Source: an uncultured Prolixibacteraceae bacterium (GTDB lineage Bacteria; Bacteroidota; Bacteroidia; Bacteroidales; Prolixibacteraceae). Taken from it: a stretch of DNA of 64,000 bases. Position 1 is the stretch's first letter. Every line of letters begins with the position of its first letter. A model generated the notes under the pieces. It was not told the origin of the DNA. It made no database searches and saw only the letters and a program-made list of their open reading frames with translations. Positions 19,241 to 27,800 of this stretch are shown here, piece by piece. The stretch lies in contig CALGIG010000081.1 in the NCBI GenBank assembly GCA_937915865.1, positions 1-64,000 on the forward strand, in the 5' to 3' direction. The position numbers and the translations under genes are program-made.

Positions 19241-19720
19241 ATGGATTTCCGGATTGGATACGGATACGATGTACACCGTTTAGCCGAGGGCGAAACCCTT
19301 TGGTTGGGCGGTGTTCTTGTTCCCCATAGCAAAGGAACTGTTGCTCATTCTGATGGTGATGTTTTAATTCATGCACTTTGCGATGCAATGCTCGGTGCAG
19401 CTAAATTGGGCGATATTGGTCGTCACTTCCCCGATACATCTTCTGAGTTTAAAGATATTGATAGTAAAATTTTATTGGCAAAAACTAACGAACTTATTGC
19501 TTCTAAGAATTATAAGATTGGAAACCTGGATATTACCGTGGCTGCTCAACGTCCTAAACTTAAACCGTATATTCCAGAAATGGAGAATGTATTGGCTCAA
19601 ATACTTGGAATAGATATTGATGTTGTTTCAATTAAGGCAACTACTACCGAACATCTGGGATTTGAAGGCAGGGAAGAAGGTATTTCAGTTCATGCGGTAG
19701 TTTTACTTGAAAGATTTTAA
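19241..19720 (+). CDS. ispF: 2-C-methyl-D-erythritol 2,4-cyclodiphosphate synthase
   Basis: A 159-residue enzyme of the non-mevalonate isoprenoid pathway. It converts the CDP-methylerythritol 2-phosphate intermediate into the cyclic diphosphate, releasing CMP. The metal site is in GYGYDVHR near the start and a further His in AHSDGDVLIHA; FPDTSSEFKDIDS and TTTEHLGFEGREEGI are family hallmarks. It forms a trimer in the cytosol. It follows porV by five bases, an arrangement conserved in other Bacteroidota though no functional link is known. It shows that IPP/DMAPP is made by the MEP route, feeding the prenyl synthase in this window. Confidence 0.96.
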   Translation: MDFRIGYGYDVHRLAEGETLWLGGVLVPHSKGTVAHSDGDVLIHALCDAMLGAAKLGDIGRHFPDTSSEFKDIDSKILLAKTNELIASKNYKIGNLDITVAAQRPKLKPYIPEMENVLAQILGIDIDVVSIKATTTEHLGFEGREEGISVHAVVLLERF

Positions 19721-19821
19721 AAACTAATTTATCATTTAATACAATTTTCTTTTTAGTGAATCGTATTTTACTTATTCTTGTAGAAAGTTGTATTTGATTA
19801 TTCAAGTTGTCATTTTGAGTC

Positions 19822-21990
19822 ATGAGAATCTCATCTACAATACGTTTTAGCCTGTTTTATACAGTAGTTTGTTTTTGTTTGAGTTCACATGCCCAAACAA
19901 CCAGGCTTGATAGTCTGAATAATCTTATTCAGGTTAAGACAGGAACCGAACTGCTTAATTTGTATGTTGAAGCAGGTAAGGAATGTATATATGTATATCC
20001 GTTAAAATCAGTGTCTTATGGCGAAAAATTGCTTTCGCTGGGAAACGAATTGCAAGACCATTCGAAGGATGGAATAGCCAATATGATTATTGGCGCCGGT
20101 TATCTTTTTAGCGGTAATTTTGAGGAAGGCAGGCGATATACTGATAAGGGTCTTAAAATTGCACAAGAGCATAACAACATAGAAGAGGAATGTATTGGGT
20201 TAAATTCTCTTGCAGCTTATTATATGAATACCGGTGATTATAAAAAGTCTCTTGAAATTTTTAAAGAAACCTTAAATAAGGCCAAAGCTGCAAATTTAAC
20301 TGAAAGGGCCGCAATGGTCATTTTTAATATTGGGGCAATTTATACCAATCAAGGGCAATTGGCCGAAGGTTTAAATGCATTTCAGGAAGCTTTGACCTAT
20401 TTTCACCAAACAGGAAATAACAAATTTATAGCCCGTTCGTTGATGAATATTGCTGTTAATTATAATACTTGGGGAAATTACGATAAAGCTCTGGAATATT
20501 TTGAAAATGCTGATAAATACTTTGTTAAGATAAATGATAAATCCGGGCACTTTGCTGCGCTTAATAACATTGGCGAACTTTATAAAGACAAGGGGAATTA
20601 TACTGAAGCAATAAAGTTTTATTCGGAGTCATTAGATATTGCACTTGATTTGAAATCTCAGCTTAACGAGGCAGTTGCATATATTGGTTTGGCTGAAGCT
20701 TATTTAAAACTTAACGAAACAAAGAAAGCTCATTCTCTGGCTCTGAAATCTCTTGGTTTATTTACTTCAATGGAAATGCTGGAAGGGGTCTCGCGCAGTA
20801 AACGAATTTTGGCTGAAGCCGAATTCAATATGGGCAATTACAGCGAATCGATGAAACTCGCAGGTGAAAGCTCTCAATTAGCTGCAAAAGCAGGCATTCC
20901 TGATATTCAGGTTCAGGTATCTTTATTGCAATCGAAGGTTCTGAATAAAACAGGAGAATATAAAAGTGCTTATTCTTCTTTACAAAATTATATTCATTTA
21001 AAAGATTCTTTGCTTGACGACCAGCAAAAGAAACGATTGGCTGCCATGCAGACGGAACTGGACCTTAAGCTGAAAGAAAGAGAGATCGTTATTTTGCAGA
21101 AAAGTAACGAGATAAAAGATCTTCAAATAAAGAAGCAGCAATCCAGAAATAGGTATTTAATTGCGGGTTTGGTTTTTCTTGCTGTTATTTCTGGAGTAGT
21201 ATTACATCTAAACCGGCTAAAGAAAAAGGCATTTCAATTATTAGATGAAAAGAATAAACGTATTTCGGAACAACATGATGAACTGGTGAAAGTAAATGAA
21301 ACCAAGAATCGCTTTATGTCAATTATTAGTCACGATTTACGCAATCCAATCGGCGCTTTTAGCGAAATGCTTGGACAACTGGTCGATAATCCTGATCTGT
21401 TCGAAGGGGATCTTCACGATCAGTTATTAATTGAACTTAGAAAAGAAGCAGATTCTACTTATTACCTGCTTGAGAATTTATTGTCGTGGGCTAAGACCCA
21501 ACGGGAAAATATAGAGTATAACCCAGTCACTGTAAATCTCAAACAAGCTATTGATAATAATATACTTCTAAATTCGCGGTTTTCTGAAAATAAAGGAATT
21601 CAGCTAGTTGCGGAAGGCGAATACAATTATGAGGTCGTTTTTGACCAAAATATGTTGAATCTTATTTTAAGGAATTTAATCTCAAATGCCTTGAAATTTT
21701 CGTTTGAAGGAGGAATTGTTCGTATTAAAGTTTTAGACGAAGGCGGAATTGTTAGGGTTTGTGTTATTGATCAGGGAACGGGCATTGATGAGAAAAATCT
21801 ACCATTATTGTTTAATCCCAATAGCCATTTTTCAACTTTCGGTACTGCAAATGAAAAAGGCTCTGGCTTAGGATTGATTTTGTGCAATGAATTTATTGAA
21901 CATGATGGCGGTGAGCTAAAAGTCTCAAGCAAAAAGGGTGAGGGAACTACAATCTGTTTCACCCTTCGGAAAACAAATACTTTCGCTTAA
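19822..21990 (+). CDS. TPR-containing sensor histidine kinase
   Basis: A 722-residue two-component kinase. A signal peptide of about 25 residues precedes a periplasmic region with at least six TPR-like helical repeats (about 60-390). A charged coiled-coil (about 395-440) leads to one membrane segment (about 444-465). The cytosolic part has a HisKA domain with the phosphoacceptor His504 (SIISHDLRNP), an N box near 614-626 (LRNLISNALKFS), and G boxes VIDQGTGID and GSGLGLILC. No receiver or output domain is attached and no response regulator gene is next to it, so it is an orphan here. TPRs in such Bacteroidota kinases are thought to sense protein or peptide partners. Confidence 0.9.
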   Translation: MRISSTIRFSLFYTVVCFCLSSHAQTTRLDSLNNLIQVKTGTELLNLYVEAGKECIYVYPLKSVSYGEKLLSLGNELQDHSKDGIANMIIGAGYLFSGNFEEGRRYTDKGLKIAQEHNNIEEECIGLNSLAAYYMNTGDYKKSLEIFKETLNKAKAANLTERAAMVIFNIGAIYTNQGQLAEGLNAFQEALTYFHQTGNNKFIARSLMNIAVNYNTWGNYDKALEYFENADKYFVKINDKSGHFAALNNIGELYKDKGNYTEAIKFYSESLDIALDLKSQLNEAVAYIGLAEAYLKLNETKKAHSLALKSLGLFTSMEMLEGVSRSKRILAEAEFNMGNYSESMKLAGESSQLAAKAGIPDIQVQVSLLQSKVLNKTGEYKSAYSSLQNYIHLKDSLLDDQQKKRLAAMQTELDLKLKEREIVILQKSNEIKDLQIKKQQSRNRYLIAGLVFLAVISGVVLHLNRLKKKAFQLLDEKNKRISEQHDELVKVNETKNRFMSIISHDLRNPIGAFSEMLGQLVDNPDLFEGDLHDQLLIELRKEADSTYYLLENLLSWAKTQRENIEYNPVTVNLKQAIDNNILLNSRFSENKGIQLVAEGEYNYEVVFDQNMLNLILRNLISNALKFSFEGGIVRIKVLDEGGIVRVCVIDQGTGIDEKNLPLLFNPNSHFSTFGTANEKGSGLGLILCNEFIEHDGGELKVSSKKGEGTTICFTLRKTNTFA

Positions 21991-22015
21991 CTGTTTCTTT
22001 GTAAAATTTTTTAGA

Positions 22016-22375
22016 ATGAAGACATTAGTGATTGGGGCAAGCGAAAACCCCGAAAGATATTCAAATAAAGCTATTCGTTCGTTACTTTCTCACAACCATG
22101 AAGTTGTTGCAATAGGATTGCGTGATGGTGAAGTTGGTGGTGTTAAATTTTATGAGAAGAAACATGCTTTTGAAAATGTTGATACGGTAACATTGTATAT
22201 AGGTGTTAAAAACCAACCTGAATATTACGATTATATCTTGAGTCTTAAACCTCGTAGGGTAATATTTAATCCAGGTACCGAAAACCCTGAGTTTATAGAA
22301 AAGATTCAGGCAGCAGGTATTCATCCTGAAATTGCCTGTACGCTTGTTTTACTTGCCACAAACCAGTTCGAATAA
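22016..22375 (+). CDS. CoA-binding domain protein
   Basis: A 119-residue Rossmann-fold protein made only of the CoA-binding domain found in succinyl-CoA synthetase alpha and in YccU. The glycine-rich VIGASENPERYSNKA opens the nucleotide site, and RVIFNPGTENPE and ACTLVLL complete the fold. The function is unknown. The frame extends upstream into the kinase gene, but the ATG at 22016 gives the standard N-terminus. Its TAA overlaps the ATG of the next gene by one base, indicating translational coupling. Confidence 0.85.
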   Translation: MKTLVIGASENPERYSNKAIRSLLSHNHEVVAIGLRDGEVGGVKFYEKKHAFENVDTVTLYIGVKNQPEYYDYILSLKPRRVIFNPGTENPEFIEKIQAAGIHPEIACTLVLLATNQFE

Positions 22376-22707
22376 TGGAAACAATAACTTCAATTGCTGA
22401 TTTTGAAACTTTGTTAGTTAATAATGAAGCCGTTTTAGCGTACTTTTCAACCACAACGTGTTCTGTTTGCCATGTATTAAAACCTAAGGTTCTTGAAATG
22501 GTTTCGGAATTGTTCCCGCTCATGAAAATGGTTTTTGTTGAGTCGGATAAATCGCCAGAGCTTGCGGCGTCTTATCGAATTTTTATTGCACCAACCGTAT
22601 TGGTATTTTTTGCCGGTCGCGAAACCATCAGGAAGGCCCGGGCTTTTGGTGTTGACGAGTTAGCAGCTGAGATAACCCGTCCGTATAGTTTAATGTTCGA
22701 AGTTTAG
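22375..22707 (+). CDS. Small thioredoxin-family protein
   Basis: A 110-residue thioredoxin-fold protein with the active-site motif CSVC at residues 29-32 in STTTCSVCHVLKPKV and the cis-Pro loop at FIAPTVLVFF. It has no signal peptide, so it is cytosolic. The CSVC sequence differs from classic WCGPC and lacks the preceding Trp, suggesting a different redox potential or a role other than general thioredoxin. It is translationally coupled to the CoA-binding gene. Confidence 0.85.
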   Translation: METITSIADFETLLVNNEAVLAYFSTTTCSVCHVLKPKVLEMVSELFPLMKMVFVESDKSPELAASYRIFIAPTVLVFFAGRETIRKARAFGVDELAAEITRPYSLMFEV

Positions 22708-22741
22708 GTTTATCGGTGTTTTTTGTTTCGAATGTAGAAAA

Positions 22742-24745
22742 TTATTCATCAAATAATTGGTTGATTAGTTCCTCGCTCGTCAAATTAGGCAATGTAACTC
22801 TTAACGAAGGATTTTCCTGCATTGCCCTTTTTATGGCGAACATCGCCGAATCGTTTCGGGCCCAGCTACGACGTGCAATCCCGTTGTTTACATCCCAATA
22901 AAGCATTTGTTTGAGACGTCGGTCAGCATCATCCGAACCATCGAGGGTTATCCCGAACCCGCCATTGATTACTTCGCCCCAGCCAACACCGCCGCCGTTG
23001 TGAATGGAAACCCAGGTAGCACCCCTGAATGAATCGCCAATGACATTGTGTATTGCCATATCTGCTGTAAAGGCTGAACCATCATAAATGTTTGATGTTT
23101 CGCGGAATGGAGAATCTGTTCCTGAAACATCATGGTGGTCGCGCCCCAAAATAATTGGTGCGCTGATGATTTCTTCGCGAATCGCTTCGTTGAAAGCTTC
23201 TGCAATTTTTATCCGGCCTTCACAATCAGCATATAAAATTCGTGCCTGAGAGCCAACAACCATCTCGTTTTTGCCAGCTTCTTCAATCCAGTGGATGTTG
23301 TCGTTAAGTTGGTTGATAATTTCGAAAGGGGCATTTTGTGCAATTTTTCTTAAAACCTTCGCAGCAATTTCATCTGTTTTCTTCAAATCTTCAGGGTTGC
23401 ATGAGCAGCAAATCCAGCGGAATGGCCCAAAACCGTAATCGAAGAATAAAGGCCCCATAATATCCTGAACGTATGAAGGATATTTGAAATCTCCTTTGGG
23501 AGTCAGCACATCGGCTCCGGCTCGTTTCGATTCAAGTAAAAAAGCATTGCCATAGTCCCAGAAATACATTCCGTTTTTTGCTAGTTTGTTGATTGCTTTT
23601 ACCTGTCTGATAAGGCTTTCATAAACTTTTTCCTGAAATAATTGTGGATTTTCGGCCATTAGCCGATTCGACTCTTCGAATGTTAATCCGGTGGGATAAT
23701 AACCGCCAGCAAAAGGGTTGTGTAACGAGGTTTGATCCGAACCCAAATCAATCGGAATTTCTTTTTCAGCCAAATATTCCCATAAATCAACAATGTTCCC
23801 ATGGTAAGCCAGCGAAATTGGTTTATTGCTTTTGAGCGCTTTGTCAATTCTTTGCATCAGCAAATCTAAATCAGTATAAACTTCATCCACCCAACCCTGT
23901 TTGTGACGGACTTTTACAGCTTTAGGATTTATTTCGGCAACAACAGCGATCATTCCGGCAATTACACCTGCCTTGGATTGAGCACCCGACATTCCGCCTA
24001 ATCCCGACGAAACAAAGAGTTTTGTTTTATTTGGAGTGGAGTGCATTCGGGCGGCATTCATCAGGGTAATGGCAGTGCCGTGCACAATTCCCTGTGGTCC
24101 TATATACATAAATGAGCCGGCGGTCATTTGTCCATATTGCGAAACACCAAGGGCATTCATCCTTTCATAATCATCGCGACTGCTGTAATTGGGAATCACC
24201 ATGCCGTTTGTAACAACCACGCGAGGAGCATCTTTGTGCGAAGGGAATAATCCCATCGGATGCCCCGAGTATATAACAAGCGTTTGTTCGTCAGTCATTT
24301 CGGCCAGGTATTTCATGCAAAGCCTATATTGCGCCCAATTCTGGAAGACAGCGCCATTTCCGCCATAAGTAATTAGTTCGTATGGATGTTGTGCTACAGT
24401 ATGATCCAGGTTATTCTGAATCATCATCATTATTGATGCAGCATGCTTCGATTGATGTGGATATTCGTCGATGTGCCGGGCCTTCATTTCGTAGTCGGGC
24501 CGAAAGCGGTACATATAAATCCGGCCATACGCATCCAGTTCGTCCAGAAATTCAGGTGCCAAAATGGCATGATGTTCAGGCATGAAATAACGTAGCGCAT
24601 TTTTCAACGCTAATTTTTTCTCTTCAGGAGTCAGTATTTCTTTTCGCCTTGGAGCATGATTTACATTAGGATTGTATGGCTTTGTGTATGGAACAATTCC
24701 AGGTATTCCTTCCAATATAGCCAATTTAAAACTATTCGTATCCAT
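22742..24745 (-). CDS. hutU: Urocanate hydratase
   Basis: A 667-residue NAD-dependent enzyme that turns urocanate into imidazolone propionate in histidine breakdown. The NAD-binding part contains SSGLGGMSGAQSKAG, and the YITYGGNGAVFQNWAQY-like stretch ELITYGGNGAVFQNWAQY is typical of the family. The catalytic-region cysteine lies in FRWICCSCNPEDL. Length matches the longer urocanase type, not the roughly 555-residue type of gamma-proteobacteria. No hutH, hutI or hutG homologue is in the window, so the gene is separate from the rest of its pathway. Confidence 0.94.
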   Translation of the reverse strand: MDTNSFKLAILEGIPGIVPYTKPYNPNVNHAPRRKEILTPEEKKLALKNALRYFMPEHHAILAPEFLDELDAYGRIYMYRFRPDYEMKARHIDEYPHQSKHAASIMMMIQNNLDHTVAQHPYELITYGGNGAVFQNWAQYRLCMKYLAEMTDEQTLVIYSGHPMGLFPSHKDAPRVVVTNGMVIPNYSSRDDYERMNALGVSQYGQMTAGSFMYIGPQGIVHGTAITLMNAARMHSTPNKTKLFVSSGLGGMSGAQSKAGVIAGMIAVVAEINPKAVKVRHKQGWVDEVYTDLDLLMQRIDKALKSNKPISLAYHGNIVDLWEYLAEKEIPIDLGSDQTSLHNPFAGGYYPTGLTFEESNRLMAENPQLFQEKVYESLIRQVKAINKLAKNGMYFWDYGNAFLLESKRAGADVLTPKGDFKYPSYVQDIMGPLFFDYGFGPFRWICCSCNPEDLKKTDEIAAKVLRKIAQNAPFEIINQLNDNIHWIEEAGKNEMVVGSQARILYADCEGRIKIAEAFNEAIREEIISAPIILGRDHHDVSGTDSPFRETSNIYDGSAFTADMAIHNVIGDSFRGATWVSIHNGGGVGWGEVINGGFGITLDGSDDADRRLKQMLYWDVNNGIARRSWARNDSAMFAIKRAMQENPSLRVTLPNLTSEELINQLFDE

Positions 24746-24916
24746 GACTGCTAATTTGTGGTTCGCCTTTTGAAGCTGGTATTACAACGGTAAAATTGCT
24801 ATATTCCCCGATATTTTAGTGTAAGGTGACAGCAGTTTTGCAACATTTGCGACACTTATTTTTATCATAGATTATTCGAAAATTGTTTAAATTAGAAACC
24901 AATTAATAAAAGTAAT

Positions 24917-25507
24917 ATGAAGAAGACGTGGATTATCTTGGCAATTATTGCTGTAATATTATTGCTGGCTTATTCGTCGGTAAAAAATTCGTATAATAGC
25001 ATGGTGACCATGCAGGAAGGTGTTACTGCTCAATGGTCGCAGGTTGAAAATGTTTATCAGCGTCGTTCCGATCTGATTCCAAACCTGGTTAATACAGTGA
25101 AGGGTTATGCTGATTTTGAAAAAGAAACACTGACACAGGTTATTGAAGCTCGTGCAAAAGCAACATCTGTAAACATTAATCCTGAGAAGCTGGATGAGCA
25201 GTCGCTGAAAAACTTTCAGAATGCACAATCCGATTTATCATCAGCGTTGAGCCGTTTAATGGTTGTTGTTGAGAAATATCCTGAATTAAAAGCTAATCAA
25301 AACTTCCTTGATTTGCAGGCACAGCTTGAAGGAACTGAGAACCGCATTACAGTTGAACGCCAGAAGTTCAACCAGTCGGCCCAGGCCTATAATACTTATA
25401 TCCGCACTTTCCCCAAGAATATTTTTGCAGGAATGTTCGGTTTTGAAAAGAAAGCTTATTTCGAAGCTGAAAAAGGTGCCGAAAAAGCCCCGCAGGTAAA
25501 ATTTTAA
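24917..25507 (+). CDS. lemA: LemA family protein
   Basis: A 196-residue protein with an N-terminal membrane segment (about residues 4-20) followed by long helices. YNSMVTMQEGVTAQWSQVENVYQRRSDLIPNLVNTVKGYA and FNQSAQAYNTYIRTFP are strongly conserved in LemA proteins. The body lies outside the inner membrane. The role is not established. It heads a LemA-TPM-TPM group that is common in bacteria. An intrinsic terminator follows its stop, so lemA is likely transcribed in excess over the two downstream genes. Confidence 0.93.
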   Translation: MKKTWIILAIIAVILLLAYSSVKNSYNSMVTMQEGVTAQWSQVENVYQRRSDLIPNLVNTVKGYADFEKETLTQVIEARAKATSVNINPEKLDEQSLKNFQNAQSDLSSALSRLMVVVEKYPELKANQNFLDLQAQLEGTENRITVERQKFNQSAQAYNTYIRTFPKNIFAGMFGFEKKAYFEAEKGAEKAPQVKF

Positions 25508-25517
25508 ACTGAATAAG

Positions 25518-25558
25518 CGACTGGAACTGAAGTTTGGTTTCCAGTCGTTTTTTTCTTT
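25518..25558 (+). terminator. Intrinsic terminator after lemA
   Basis: CGACTGGAA (25518-25526) pairs perfectly with TTCCAGTCG (25539-25547), followed by a run of seven T. It sits inside the lemA-TPM group and would act as an attenuator rather than the end of the operon. Confidence 0.75.
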
Positions 25559-25584
25559 TGTCAAAATCATAAAAAACACAACCA

Positions 25585-26028
25585 ATGTCCGTCGAAAACT
25601 TTTTCAGTGAAGCTGAGAAAAAACAAATAACCGATGCAATTGTACAGGCCGAGTTAAACACTTCAGGTGAAATAAGATTACATGTTGAAGGTCGTTGCAA
25701 AATTGATGTACTTGATCGGGCAGCTTATGTTTTCGGTAAGCTGGAAATGGACCAAACCGCACAACGCAATGGAGTTTTGTTTTATTTGGCTGTTTACGAT
25801 CGTAAATTCGCAATTCTGGGCGATGCTGGAATAAACAAACTTGTTCCTTCAAATTTTTGGGACAAGATTAAGGAAATCATGCTGTCTTTTTTTAAGGAAG
25901 GGAAGTTCGCCGATGGTTTGTCAAAAGGAATCTTGATGGCCGGAGAGCAGCTGAAAACCAACTTTCCCTATCAGAGTGACGATATAAATGAATTATCAGA
26001 CGAAATTTCTTTCGAAAAAAACCTGTAA
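25585..26028 (+). CDS. TPM domain protein without signal peptide
   Basis: A 147-residue protein consisting of one TPM domain. Its opening SEAEKKQITDAIVQAELNTSGEIRLHVEG and the later RKFAILGDAGINKLVP are family features. It has neither a signal peptide nor a membrane segment. TPM domains in plants are phosphatases linked to photosystem II repair; bacterial functions are unclear. It starts 78 bases after lemA and ends two bases before the next TPM gene, with which it is surely cotranscribed. Confidence 0.85.
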   Translation: MSVENFFSEAEKKQITDAIVQAELNTSGEIRLHVEGRCKIDVLDRAAYVFGKLEMDQTAQRNGVLFYLAVYDRKFAILGDAGINKLVPSNFWDKIKEIMLSFFKEGKFADGLSKGILMAGEQLKTNFPYQSDDINELSDEISFEKNL

Positions 26029-26030
26029 TT

Positions 26031-26843
26031 ATGAAGCATCTATTTTTATTACTTTTTTTTGCAATTTTCTCTTTTTCAGTTTTTTCGCAAGATATTCCTG
26101 AACGGCCCAATCCACCAAAGCTTGTGAATGATATGGCCAATGTGTTATCAGATGACGAAGAACAACAACTCGAAGCTGTTGTCGACGAATTCAATAACCA
26201 AACTTCAACACAGATTTGTATAGTTACCCTTCCATCGTTAAACGGTTATGAAATTTCTGATTTATCATTTAAGATTGGCGAAAAATGGGGTGTTGGCCAA
26301 AAAGGGAAAAACAACGGTATTCTGGTTCTTTTCAAGCCGAAAACTGCAAACGAAAAAGGAGGGATTTTCATTGCTGTTGGCTATGGATTGGAATCTGTCA
26401 TTCCTGATGCTATTGCCAATCGATTGGTGGTAAACAATGCCATGATTCCTCATTTTCGCGAAAATGATGTTTACGGCGGTTTGCTCGAAGGCACAAAAGT
26501 GTTGATGGGCTTGGCGTCCAAAGAGTTTACTGCTGAAGATTACCAGAAAAAAGTAGGTGGAAAGAAAGATGACAGCGGAGGTGGCTTTGGTTTTATCATC
26601 GTCATAATCATTGTTGCCATTATCATGTCTATTTTCCGTGGTGGCCGTGGCGGACACTATAATTCAGGCGGAAGTTTGCCATTCTGGCTCGCGATGGGAC
26701 TGCTAAATTCGGGCAGAGGCCGTGGCTCGTGGGGCGGATTCTCCGGCGGCGGAGGTGGCTTCGGAGGAGGTGGTAGTGGCGGCGGCTTTGGCGGTTTCGG
26801 CGGCGGAAGCTTTGGTGGCGGCGGCGCTGGCGGAAGCTGGTAA
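26031..26843 (+). CDS. TPM domain membrane protein with glycine-rich tail
   Basis: A 270-residue protein with a signal peptide to about residue 20 and a periplasmic TPM domain (about 25-165). A membrane helix follows (FIIVIIIVAIIMSIF, about 187-202), then about 65 residues made nearly wholly of Gly, Ser and Phe. This YgcG-like layout is standard for the protein paired with LemA. The tail is low-complexity but in frame and ends with GGAGGSW, typical of the family. The second TPM gene lies just upstream. Confidence 0.87.
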   Translation: MKHLFLLLFFAIFSFSVFSQDIPERPNPPKLVNDMANVLSDDEEQQLEAVVDEFNNQTSTQICIVTLPSLNGYEISDLSFKIGEKWGVGQKGKNNGILVLFKPKTANEKGGIFIAVGYGLESVIPDAIANRLVVNNAMIPHFRENDVYGGLLEGTKVLMGLASKEFTAEDYQKKVGGKKDDSGGGFGFIIVIIIVAIIMSIFRGGRGGHYNSGGSLPFWLAMGLLNSGRGRGSWGGFSGGGGGFGGGGSGGGFGGFGGGSFGGGGAGGSW

Positions 26844-26868
26844 AAATGAAGATATTTTAGCTGGAAAG

Positions 26869-26903
26869 AATCCGATAGGTGGAATGACCTGTCGGATTTT
26901 TTA
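26869..26903 (+). terminator. Terminator of the lemA-TPM group
   Basis: AATCCGATAGGT (26869-26880) pairs with ACCTGTCGGATT (26887-26898) with a single G-T pair, followed by six T. Its end overlaps the 3' end of the convergent prenyltransferase-like gene. Confidence 0.75.
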
Positions 26904-27794
26904 TTGGTCTGAAGAATCCGAATAGGTTAGGGTTCCTAGCGCCAGCAGTCCGTAAAAAGTGTATTCCAAATCGGTGGTTTGGTCGCCATCGCCTGAAAGA
27001 AAGGCACCATTGACAAAGTTTTGCTGAATAAAACCGAGGCAGCCAGGTGCCAATAACCTTAAATCGCAACCGGCATTTTTTAGCGAGAACAAAGCTACCG
27101 CTGTTGATAACATATCGGCTTGTTCTAAATGCTGAAAAGCCCGGAATCCGCCTGATTTGGAAGCGAAAGGCATCAAAAGTTGCTGTTCTTCCGAACCATC
27201 TTTGCCTGAAATTTTCAATAGAAATACTTTGGCTGCAATTTCGGAACAAGGAGAATTTTCGTTTACCTCAATGCGCGACAGCATTTTCCCTGAAAACCGT
27301 TGCAGCAAGCCTCGAAATGGTAAAACAGCATCCAGAGTCAGGAACAGCACAAAACTTCGGTACGAAAGGTTGATAGAATATCGTTCTTTCCAAAACGAAT
27401 GGCTCAACTTTAGTAAGGTTTTAATCCTTAATATCCAACTAATCTTCAATTCCTTCTGTAATAAACCTAGGCAGCATTGCTCAATAAAACCGTGTTGTTT
27501 TGAGCTAGATTGGCGGGTAATAAATTGCCGAAGGCGAAGCATTTCACTAGAGCCATCCGACAAGTCCCCCTTCGGGGGATTTAGGGGGCTTCCCTTCATC
27601 AATAGCAGTCCAAACAAAGAATAATACAAATCCGACCTTCCGCTGCGATCGTTAAAACCGCCATCCATATTTTGTTGACTTTTCAGGAATTGAAAAACTT
27701 CCTGTTGTCCTTGTTCGTTGAGCATATCCAACGCATTTCGCAGTAGCGAAACCATTTGGCGATAGAACGGAATATTTGGTTGTGACTGATTCAT
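26901..27794 (-). CDS. Prenyltransferase-like alpha/alpha-toroid protein
   Basis: A 297-residue protein related to the terpenoid cyclase/protein prenyltransferase toroid fold. Evidence is the repeat FLKSQQNMDGGFNDRSGRSDLYYSLFGLLL near the start and GDGDQTTDLEYTFYGLLALG near the end. It lacks the DxDD of class II cyclases. It is the last gene of a minus-strand group with a prenyl synthase six bases upstream, so I infer it acts on a prenyl chain or binds one. A 30-base palindromic repeat (27562-27591) inserted in frame encodes about ten residues (SPLNPPKGDL). This could have damaged it, but the frame continues. Substrate unknown. Confidence 0.7.
   Translation of the reverse strand: MNQSQPNIPFYRQMVSLLRNALDMLNEQGQQEVFQFLKSQQNMDGGFNDRSGRSDLYYSLFGLLLMKGSPLNPPKGDLSDGSSEMLRLRQFITRQSSSKQHGFIEQCCLGLLQKELKISWILRIKTLLKLSHSFWKERYSINLSYRSFVLFLTLDAVLPFRGLLQRFSGKMLSRIEVNENSPCSEIAAKVFLLKISGKDGSEEQQLLMPFASKSGGFRAFQHLEQADMLSTAVALFSLKNAGCDLRLLAPGCLGFIQQNFVNGAFLSGDGDQTTDLEYTFYGLLALGTLTYSDSSDQ
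27562..27591. repeat. 30-base G/C-rich palindromic repeat inside a coding region
   Basis: On the minus strand it begins AAGCCCCCTAAATCCCCC and ends AGGGGGACTT. The two ends pair with each other, and the centre CCCCC-GAA-GGGGG can form an alternative hairpin. Its 30 bases equal ten codons, so it leaves the frame open. Runs of C and G this long are foreign to the surrounding composition. Elements of this look are found dispersed in many Bacteroidota genomes. Confidence 0.7.
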
Positions 27795-27800
27795 TGCAAA

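Noticed and set aside
26722..26925. Alanine-rich frame overlapping the glycine-rich TPM tail
   Set aside because: It is a frame shadow of the Gly codons (GGC read as GCG) and has no independent support.
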